This document shows positions 56,225 to 64,000 of a DNA stretch of 64,000 bases, one piece after another. Every line of letters starts with the position of its first letter. The stretch's first letter is position 1. The notes under the pieces were generated by a model. It saw only the letters and a program-made list of their open reading frames with translations, ran no database searches and was not told the DNA's origin. Position numbers and translations under genes: made by a program. The DNA is from Ashinkailepas kermadecensis. Its lineage: Eukaryota > Arthropoda > Thecostraca > Neolepadidae. The stretch lies in the NCBI GenBank assembly GCA_034440615.1, contig JAOTOM010002640.1:48246-112245 (forward strand), given 5' to 3'.

Positions 56225-56632
56225 TCAGATAGAGAGCCTTCCGGATTCCACAACCTGAGATTTGTCACCTAAAACTGCAAGGAGGGAGTGAGTCTGGCCA
56301 CTCCCAAAATGACGTCGACGTTCCAGCCCAAGCCTAGGGCATGACATCAGAACGTGGCTAACTGTCATTACTGCACCACATCTCGGACACAATGGATCAT
56401 TCTCACCATTGAGTAAGTGAATATGGGTGGCGTAAGTATGTCCTATGCGTAATCGACACAGCGTCACTTCGTCTCGCCTTGTTCTGCCCCAGCACGAGGG
56501 CCACTGACGGAGGGATGGCTTTATTATCCGTAACTTGCTGGAACCAAGCTCGTCCCAGCTCCTCTGCCACTTGCGCGAGTGCACGCAGAGCTGTGCACGC
56601 CGAGTGCAAGCGCCGATACGGCGCCGGCGCCA
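56225..56632 (-). pseudogene. LINE ORF2 C-terminus (after RNase H)
   Basis: It encodes SSKLRIIKPSLRQWPS, then RRDEVTLCRLRIGHTYATHI, HLLNGENDPLCPRCGAVMTV and SHVLMSCPRL. R-L-R-I-G-H-T-x-x-T-H plus the C-x-x-C ... H-x-x-x-x-C zinc-knuckle-like pattern is typical of the end of I/Jockey-group ORF2. The N-terminal endonuclease and RT are absent. Confidence 0.85.
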
Positions 56633-56642
56633 CGCAGAGATG

Positions 56643-56703
56643 ATGATGATTGGGGTTTTGGGGCGCATCGACCAGGGTAGGTCATTTAGCGCCCATAACA
56701 GTA
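56643..56703 (-). mobile_element. Retroposed tail ending in (ATC)n
   Basis: GGGGCGCATCGACC, GGTCATTTAGCGCCCATAAC on +. On the - strand it ends CCCCAATCATCATCATC. Confidence 0.6.
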
Positions 56704-56879
56704 TGCCTTATCTACTCTATCTACATATCTACATGTCATACATACATCTACATATCATACATATCTACATATCTACTGATATGTGCATTGGTGGTACGGT
56801 TTAGCACGGTATCTTCACTGTCCCGGGTATAGTATTGAAAAACCTGCTTTTGCGACGAAGCGGCACACGTTTCCTAGGC

Positions 56880-57115
56880 ATTCAGAGTTGTCTCCACGCA
56901 GAGACAACTCTGCGCCACGCAGAGAGACGCACGAGACGCCGCCGGCACCACGCAGAGAGACACACAAGACGCCGCCGGCACCACGCAGAGACGCACGAGA
57001 CGCCGCCGGCACCACGCAGAGAGACGCACGAGACGCCGCCGGCGACACGCAGAGAGACGCACGAGACGCCGCCGGCGACACGGAGAGAGACGCACGAGAC
57101 GCCGCCGGCACGGTC
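56880..57115. repeat. 32-bp minisatellite, about 7 copies
   Basis: Unit CACGCAGAGAGACGCACGAG, ACGCCGCCGGCA. The left end forms an inverted repeat AGAGTTGTCTC...GAGACAACTCT. Confidence 0.9.
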
Positions 57116-57460
57116 GCACACGGATATTTCGTACAAAGAGATGGGGGAGCTTTACCGAAATGATGAGCTCAAGCGGTTTCGAACTCGACTTGATCTGGTG
57201 TGCTACCTGGGCAGCCGGGTTCAGGGTGGAAGTCAGTTGGAAGGAGGAGCGGATCAAGCCCCTCGACACAAGTCAAATTCCACCCATTTGGGAGCAGAAT
57301 TTGGTGACGATTGTGATCATTCGTCGGGTCGGGATGGCCGGCCAGCCAGTTCGTCCGTCCATGCAAACACAGGAAGCACATCATGCTCTATCACCCGTGA
57401 TGAGCTCACAGTTGGCGGCCATGGCTGCCGGCGCGACGCTCTTGGTAACAGCTGACGCCG
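57116..57460. other. No gene recognised
   Basis: Interval between two arrays. Open on + but without family motifs. Confidence 0.3.
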
Positions 57461-57464
57461 GGGC

Positions 57465-60195
57465 CGAGTCGTGTCAGCCCACCCACGCACGGTGGATCAG
57501 CCGGGGCCGAGTCGTGTCAGCCCACCCACGCACGGTGGATCAGCCGGGGCCGAGTCGTGTCAGCCCACCCACACACGGTGGATCAGCCGGGGCTGAGTCG
57601 TGTCAGCCCACCCACACACGGTGGATCAGCCGGGGCCGAGTCGTGTCAGCCCACCCACGCACGGTGGATCAGCCGGGGCTGAGTCGTGTCAGCCCACCCA
57701 CACACGGTGGATCAGCCGGGGCTGAGTCGTGTCAGCCCACCCACGCACGGTGGATCAGCCGGGGCCGAGTCGTGTCAGCCCACCCACGCACGGTGGATCA
57801 GCCGGGGCTGAGTAGTATCCTCCCACCCCCCACACGGCGGATCAGCCGGGGCTGAGTCGTGTCACCCCCACCCCCCACACGGCGGATCAGCCGGGGCTGA
57901 GTCGTGTCAGCCCACCCACGCACGGTGGATCAGCCGGGGCCGAGTCGTGTCAGCCCACCCACACACAGCGGATCAGCCGGGGCCGAGTCGTATCAGCCCT
58001 CCCCGCCTCCCACACACGGCGGATCAGCCGGGGCCGAGTCGTGTCAGCCCACCCACGCACGGTGGATCAGCCGGGGCTGAGTCGTATCAGCTCACCCACA
58101 CACAGCGGATCAGCCGGGGCCGAGTCGTGTCAGCCCACCCACACACGGTGGATCAGCCGGGGCTGAGTAGTATCACCCCCTCCCACACACCCAGGCACGG
58201 CGAATCAGCCGGGGCCGAGTCGTGTCAGCCCACCCACACACGGTGGATCAGCCGGGGCTGAGTAGTATCACCCCCCCTCCCACACACCAAGGCACGGCGA
58301 TTCAGCCGGGGCTGAGTCGTATCAGCCCTCCCCCCGCCTCCCACACACGGCGGATCAGCCGGGGCTGAGTCGTGTCAGCCCACCCACGCACGGTGGATCA
58401 GCCGGGGCTGAGTAGTATCACCCCCCCTCCCACACACCAAGGCACGGCGATTCAGCCGGGGCTGAGTCGTATCAGCCCTCCCCCGCCTCCCACACACGGC
58501 GGATCAGCCGGGCTGAGTCGTGTCACCCCCCCTCCCACACACGGCGGATCAGCCGGGCTGAGTCGTGTCACCCCCTCCCACACACGGCGGATCAGCCGGG
58601 GCTGAGTAGTATCAGCCCCCCTCCCACACACGGCGGATCAGCCGGGGCTGAGTCGTGTCCCCCTCCCACACACGGCGGATCAGCCGGGGCTGAGTCGTGT
58701 CACCCCCTCCCACACACGGCGGATCAGCCGGGGCTGAGTCGTATCAGCCCCCCTCCCACACACGGCGGATCAGCCGGGACTGAGTCGTATCAGCTCCCCC
58801 TCCCACACACGGCGGATCAGCCGGGGCTGAGTCGTGTCACCCCCCCCTCCCACACGGCGGATCAGCCGGGACTGAGTCGTATCAGCCCCCCCCACTCCCA
58901 CACACGGCGGATCAGCCGGGGCTGAGTCGTGTCACTCCCACCCCCACACACGGCGGATCAGCCGGGACTGAGTCGTATCAGCCTCCTCCCACACACTGCG
59001 GATCAGCCGGGACTGAGTCGTATCAGCCTCCTCCCACACACGGCGGATCAGCCGGGACTGAGTCGTATCAGCTCACCCACACACGGCGGATCAGCCGGGG
59101 CTGAGTCGTATCAGCCCCCCCCCCCACACGGCGGATCAGCCGGGGCTGAGTCGTGTCACTCCCACCCCCACACGGCGGATCAGCCGGGGCTGAGTCGTAT
59201 CAGCTCACCCCTCCCCACACGGCGGATCAGCCGGGGCTGAGTCGTATCAGCCCCCCCCCCCCCCCACACGGCGGATCAGCCGGGACTGAGTCGTATCAGC
59301 TCACCCACACGGCGGATCAGCCGGGGCTGAGTCGTGTCACTCCCACCCCCACACACGGCGGATCAGCCGGGGCTGAGTCGTATCAGCTCACCCTCTCCCA
59401 CACACGGCGGATCAGCCGGGGCTGAGTCGTATCAGCCCCCCTCCCACACACGGCGGATCAGCCGGGGCTGAGTAGTATCAGCCCCCTCCCACACACGGCG
59501 GATCAGCCGGGGCTGAGTCGTGTCAGCCCCCTCCCACACGGCGGATCAGCCGGGGCTGAGTCGTATCAGCCCCCTCCCCACACGGCGGATCAGCCGGGAC
59601 TGAGTCGTATCAGCTCCCCTCCCACACACGGCGGATCAGCCGGGGCTGAGTCGTGTCACCCCCCTCCCACACACGGCGGATCAGCCGGGACTGAGTCGTA
59701 TCAGCCTCCTCCCACACACGGCGGATCAGCCGGGACTGAGTCGTATCAGCTCACCCACACACGGCGGATCAGCCGGGGCTGAGTCGTGTCACTCCCACCC
59801 CCACACACGGCGGATCAGCCGGGGCTGAGTCGTATCAGCTCACCCTCCACACACGGCGGATCAGCCGGGGCTGAGTCGTATCAGCCCCCTCCCCACACGG
59901 CGGATCAGCCGGGACTGAGTCGTATCAGCTCACCCACACACGGCGGATCAGCCGGGGCTGAGTCGTGTCACTCCCACCCCCCACACGGCGGATCAGCCGG
60001 GGCTGAGTCGTATCAGCTCACCCTCTCCCACACACGGCGGATCAGCCGGGGCTGAGTCGTATCAGCCCCCCCTCCCCCACACGGCGGATCAGCCGGGGCT
60101 GAGTCGTGTCACTCCCACCCCCCACACGGCGGATCAGCCGGGGCTGAGTCGTGTCACTCCCACCCCCCACACGGCGGATCAGCCGGGGCTAGGCG
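57465..60195. repeat. Large minisatellite, unit about 36-46 bp, roughly 65 copies
   Basis: Unit GGATCAGCCGGGGCTGAGTC, GTGTCAGCCCACCCACGCAC, GG. The GATCAGCCGGGGCTGAGTCG part is conserved. The C-rich part varies in length (CCCACCC to C-runs), so the period drifts. The left third is mostly C-A-C-G-C-A, the right mostly C-A-C-A-C-G-G. Confidence 0.95.
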
Positions 60196-60707
60196 CGAGG
60201 TGAGCGTCGCGGGAGACCCCGACCCGACCGATACTGGCTGCTCGTGTAGAGCTGTGGTGGTGCCACCACCGCCGCACACTGGAGCTACTGGGCCCGCTGG
60301 TCTTCCTACGCGAGCTCATGACGGGTTAGCCGCCGGGTTAGCCGCCAGACCTCCATCGCGATCTAGAGTTACCGGCTCCAGGGGTGCAACCTCCACCCAC
60401 AGCGAAGCTACCGGCTCCATTGATCCGAACATGGCGCTGTTAACACAAGTAGTCCAGCTCCATCATACGCCAGAAGGTTGGTTATACGGTCGACAATCGG
60501 CCCATCCAGATCGAACTTCGCCGGCGACCGGCGACACCGACCAACTCGGACTGCTGAACGACCCGAGGTGCTCCTACACTGATAGGAAAACGGGTGACCA
60601 GCCGCACCGGCACGGGCGCAGCTGTGCACAAGGCATGTCAGGGCAGTCGCAGACGGTCGACGACGACGTTTGTGACGCATTGGACTGACGCGCCGATTGG
60701 ACGGGGT

Positions 60708-60790
60708 GCCTCTGCGACGCACTCGACCGTCAGACCATAACGTCGCCACTCTTTCAAGCCGATCGCCGACGGGTGGAACCAGAAATCCGG
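60708..60790 (-). mobile_element. Diverged SINE core
   Basis: GCGACGCACTCGACCGTCAG, CATAACGTCGCCACTC and GCCGATCGCCGACGGGTGG align with the SINE tail and body (- orientation). The head is missing. Confidence 0.5.
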
Positions 60791-60799
60791 CCGCCAGAC

Positions 60800-61187
60800 G
60801 CGAACTCAAGACATCGCCGTCTAAAACGACACGCCCCATCCGTCTCACCATCGTGGAGCCCACGCCGGTTCCCGCGGGCACCCACCGTCTTTCAGAAACG
60901 GTCCGTCACCTCGACGCAAACAAACAGAGGGTCGGTCGTGCGGACGCACGTCGGCGTCCGCGGTCGGAAGCCAATAACCGGCGCGTGGGCACCGTCAGCA
61001 AACAGCAATAGCGCGCGCGCGGATCGCCCCCAGCCGGAGACCACACAGCGCTTCCGCAGACAAACGGAGGAGCGCGGTCGACACTCCACGGCAGAGTCGC
61101 GGCGGCCAGGCGGGGCCGCCTCGCCACAGGCGCGCTTCCTCACGGCCGACTCGGTGCAGTCGTGCTGCAAATGGCTACTGCCTCGCA
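60800..61187. other. GC-rich interval with open frames on both strands
   Basis: The + strand is open from about 60773 to 61234 and the - strand is also open; neither shows a known motif. Coding status undetermined. Confidence 0.25.
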
Positions 61188-61290
61188 CAACCACATACCA
61201 TCGCGGCCAGACACGGCTTCGGTGTGTTCGGTGAGTGCACAGCCACATACCATCGCAGCCAGACACGGCCCCAGTGTGTTCGGTGAGTGA
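61188..61290. repeat. 51-bp tandem duplication ending in a donor-like GGTGAGTG
   Basis: Two copies of CCACATACCATCGC(G/A)GCC, AGACACGGC, GTGTGTTCG|GTGAGTG on the + strand, differing at a few bases. Confidence 0.8.
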
Positions 61291-61399
61291 GCGAGCGCGA
61301 TTGAAGGCGTCACTCTAGAGCTTTCACTCGAACCATTTCCAGTAAGGCAAGAAATACACAACATTTTTCACTCTGGCAACGGCAGCTCTCTGGATCTCT

Positions 61400-62375
61400 A
61401 CCAGCCATCGGAAGGCTTCCTGTGTCACCGAAGCGCCTCCTATGGCATTCGAGGCTTTCCGTGTCTCCAAAGGGCATCCTATGGCGCCCGGGGAGCCTTA
61501 CGCAGTGTTTCAAATGGCGTGCTATTGCACCCAGTAGCCACTGTGTACCCGGCGGGCCTTCGGTATCATTAATAAGAAACGACTTATGGCGTTTGGGGAC
61601 ATACTGCAAAGCTCGAAGTATCCTCTTATTATTTTTGTACGAGCTGCCCTTGACATTTAAAGGTTAACAGCACTTCCCAGTGCCGACATCGTCTCAAGGA
61701 ACGTTTCTGGTAGAGCCATAGCTCGTACGGCCTCCCGTGTCGTTCGAGGAGGCTTTCTGCGTCGCTCATGGGTCTCCTATGGAGCTCGGGGGCCACACGT
61801 AGCGCGTTTGAAAAGGTATCCTGCCGCGTCCAGAAGCCACTGTGCGCCCGGGGACGTCCTTTGTCCTTACACGAGCAGTCCTGTGACATCTGGCGGCCGC
61901 ACATGGAGTTCAGAGTGTCGCTGGAGACCACACATGGAGTTCAGAGTGTCGCTGGAGACCACACATGGAGTTCAGAGTGTCGCTGGGGACCACACGTGGA
62001 GCTCAGAGTGTCGCTGGGGGCCACACGTGGAGTTCAAGGCGTCGTCGTGCTGCTTTTTAAGGACCTCCTTTGACGTTTAAGGTCAGCCGCATCTCACAGT
62101 GCCTTCACCAGTCCTCGGAATGGTTTCCGAGGCATCGAAGGGTCTACTGTGGCATTTCAGGTTTCCGGTGGCGTCAAAGGACCTCCAGGGAAGCTCCCGT
62201 AGCGCCTCAAACGGCGTCTCTTGTGCCGGTTAGGAGCCTCCTGTCAACTAGGAGGCCTCCTGTTACAATGCGAGGGGCCTTCTGTCTCAGGGAGCCTGAT
62301 ATGTCGGTGAGGGGTTTTGTGTGTAAGTGAGGGGGCCTCCTATGTCGGCCAGGGCGCTTCTAACTGACAGGAGGC
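61400..62375. repeat. Degenerate repeat region, including a 31-bp unit repeated 5 times
   Basis: Diverged CCTGTGTC/GGAGG-type units. Between about 61910 and 62035 a clearer unit GAGACCACACATGGAGTTCA, GAGTGTCGCTG repeats. Confidence 0.6.
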
Positions 62376-62379
62376 CAGT

Positions 62380-62505
62380 TAGACTTGAGATAAGGGATTG
62401 ATTGGGGTGAGAGTATGTACATTTCTAGTACCTTTTCCAGATAGGCTTAACCCAGATGGGCCCCTGTGGCCCTTATTAAGCCTTAACACTTTATGACTTT
62501 ATGAG
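62380..62505 (+). mobile_element. CR1/L2-type LINE 3' tail fragment
   Basis: It matches the end of the 3836-4823 copy: GGGATTGATTGGGGTGAGA, TGTACATTTCTAGTACCTTT, GGCTTAACCCAGATGGGCCC, then ACACTTTATGACTTTATGA. Similarity is high, so it is fairly young. It interrupts the degenerate minisatellite. Confidence 0.88.
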
Positions 62506-62910
62506 GCCTGTGCCGGTTAGAGGGTCCCCTGCGTGGGTCAAGGGCCTCTTTTATCGGCGAGGGGCTTTTGTCGGCCAGAGAGTCTCCTGTGTCAGTGAGA
62601 GGCTAGCTTGTGTTGACGAGGGGCCTCCTGTGTCGACTGGGGAGGCTGTGTCGATTGGGGGAGGCTGTGTCGGCCGGGGGTCTCCCGTCAGTGAAAGGCC
62701 TCCACTCAGGAGTCTCCCGTGTCAGTGAGAGGGCTATCTGTCATTCCGGGGGCCCCCGCGTCAGCAAGGGCCTCCTGTGTCAGTCAGGGACCTACTGTAT
62801 CAATCAGGGGCCTACTGTGTCAGTCAGGGGCCTCTTGGTTCTGTCAGGCATCTTTCTGTGTTGATCAGGGAGTCACCGGTGTCGGCGAGGATCTCCGCTG
62901 TCGGTTGAGG
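62506..62910 (+). repeat. Degenerate GC-rich minisatellite, third location
   Basis: Units of 20-27 bp such as GGGGCCTCCTGTGTCAGTCA. Related in style to 560-1640. Confidence 0.6.
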
Positions 62911-63118
62911 ACCCCATGTACATGTTTTCATTTACCCAAAGCTGGGAGGCGACACCCTCAGTTAGAAGGGGCAGTGGGCGACCGCCCCCTGCCCTCGAAT
63001 TATACGGCCATTCCTGTGGTGTTCGGTCGTCTTATTTTCGTGGAGACACCCTGTTTGTCTTCCTGTGGCGCCACTCCCAGGAGAGGGGGTCCCCCTGCAC
63101 TCATCTCTTTTCGAAAGA

Positions 63119-63283
63119 TGGGGACGAGTGGTCTAGGGGTAAGATGCTCGTCTCACAATCGAAAGGTTGTGGGTTCGAGTCTCACCTGTCGCTACTCTTC
63201 GCCCGCGACCAATCGGCGTGAGAGATTGGCGACGCTACATGACTCAACGGTCGACGTGTCGTAAAAACCAATAATAACCAATA
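63119..63283 (+). mobile_element. tRNA-derived SINE with perfect 13-bp duplication
   Basis: Complete copy. TCTTTTCGAAAGA at 63106-63118 and 63284-63296. Confidence 0.95.
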
Positions 63284-63349
63284 TCTTTTCGAAAGAAAGG
63301 CGAACAGTGGAAGCCGTTTTGAAAATGACGACACCGGAATATCGAATAA

Positions 63350-63740
63350 ATGCACATGTCGATAACATTTCCCGCCACCCGCTCCCCCTTTGCGCTCGAT
63401 GCGACTGGCACATCACCGACTTGGAGCATGAAGCGGGACGTGATCCTCGCCCACTCCCTCGCGTTGCGCACGTGGGGATTCCCCAACAAGCACGGGAAGC
63501 GCCCGCTCACCAACAGCCGTACGGTCTCTGACAACGACAGCGCTGAACGACGCGCCGGCACGCGGCGCTGGCCGGGACCGACGCGCGCACCACGCCGCCC
63601 ACGCGCCGCGACACGCCGGCGGCGATGCGTGGGTGACCGAGCGTATCGGCGAGACTGCGGTCTGCCGGACCGCGCCGCCACCGTGGGCGGTGGTCGCGTC
63701 GGCTCAGGGCCGCATCGGAACGGCGACAACGTACTACTGA
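63350..63740 (+). other. Candidate coding exon, unidentified
   Basis: In one + frame almost every codon from about 63430 to 63540 ends in G or C. It reads MKRDVILAHSLALRTWGFPN then KHGKRPLTNSRTVSDNDSAE, similar in codon style to the cic exons. I do not recognise the protein. It could be a coding exon or simply GC-rich DNA. Confidence 0.3.
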
Positions 63741-63969
63741 CGTCACAAATAGCTTGGCAGTCAGGCTGGGCGTCCTGAATATCCTGCTTGGGTATACGTG
63801 TGGTCGGAAACAGTATACCCGTGCAGAATATGCAGGTGCCAGGACACTCAGCCTGACTGCCAAGTGATTTGTGACGCCAATGGTACCTAGGTGTGGTGGG
63901 CAACACTATACCCATGCAGGATATTCAGGTGCCAGGACACTCAGCCTGACTGCCAAGCTATTTGTGACG
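63741..63969. mobile_element. 229-bp MITE with perfect 28-bp terminal inverted repeats
   Basis: CGTCACAAATAGCTTGGCAG then TCAGGCTG (63741-63768) is the exact reverse complement of 63942-63969. A second, slightly diverged right arm lies at 63849-63876, so part of the element is duplicated internally (the TATACCC...CAGGTGCCAGGACACT segment occurs twice). No coding capacity. Confidence 0.88.
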
Positions 63970-64000
63970 ACAATTATACCACCAGCATTGACAGCTGACT

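Larger units (their letters stand above)
55883..56632 (-). mobile_element. 5'-truncated non-LTR retrotransposon with RNase H region and hairpin tail (I/Jockey-like)
   Basis: The - strand frame (56225-56632) holds the post-RNase-H C-terminus of I/Jockey-like LINEs. The 3' UTR ends in TTATGGGCGCTAAATGACC, CGTAGTCGGCGCGCCC, TTAAGCCCAAATAAC and TAAC repeats. CACGCAG on both sides (55876-55882 and 56633-56639) may be the target duplication. A SINE has landed inside the tail (55909-56070). This tail is the same as the stand-alone tails elsewhere and is similar to the SINE tail. Confidence 0.75.

Overview
This window is eukaryotic nuclear DNA from an animal. Genes are split by introns with GT/AG junctions, tRNA-derived SINEs carry perfect target-site duplications, and there are non-LTR retrotransposon fragments and very many minisatellites. 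The gene content (capicua, octanoyltransferase, TMEM183) is general to animals. The repeat content and compact, GC-rich exons look most like an arthropod, possibly a crustacean; that placement is inference.

Layout. At 57-310 is the last exon of a mitochondrial octanoyltransferase gene (LIPT2-like, + strand). A degenerate GC-rich minisatellite (about 560-1640) follows. At 3450-8427 lies a DNA-transposon-like element with about 28-bp terminal inverted repeats; it holds a decayed gene for a protein with a D-N-C-x-x-Q-N motif and is itself invaded by a 5'-truncated CR1/L2-type LINE and a 57-bp retroposed tail. From 8.4 to 14.9 kb the DNA is AT-rich and gene-poor, with SINEs and LINE scraps. At 15029-16030 is an apparently intronless TMEM183-like F-box protein gene (+ strand).

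The main feature is a capicua (cic) gene on the - strand. I could place 18 coding exons between 54194 and 20212 (3477 bp, 1159 codons). All junctions have GT donors and AG acceptors, and the codon phase is continuous across all 17 joins. The exons encode the long-isoform cysteine-rich block, the tryptophan-containing peptide that binds ataxin-1 in vertebrates, the HMG box, and the C-terminal C1 motif. The first exon(s) and the final C-terminal exon were not found.

The cic introns are packed with minisatellites. At least five exons (numbers 4, 6, 7, 11 and 12) are flanked by an array whose repeat unit contains that exon's own splice junction, so the donor or acceptor is reiterated from a few to about 20 times. 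At exon 12 a 111-bp (37-codon) unit carrying the acceptor plus 75 bp of coding sequence is repeated 11 times and stays open over long stretches. This is the most unusual feature of the window.

The retroposon family is unusually coherent. An RNase-H-bearing LINE fragment (55883-56632, - strand) ends in a short hairpin tail. The same tail ends the dominant tRNA-derived SINE (8 clear copies) and also occurs alone as 40-58-bp insertions with 10-15-bp duplications. This suggests that the LINE mobilises both. From 54.5 to 63 kb the DNA is mainly tandem arrays (38-bp, 43-bp and degenerate 20-25-bp units). A 229-bp MITE with perfect 28-bp inverted repeats lies at the right edge.
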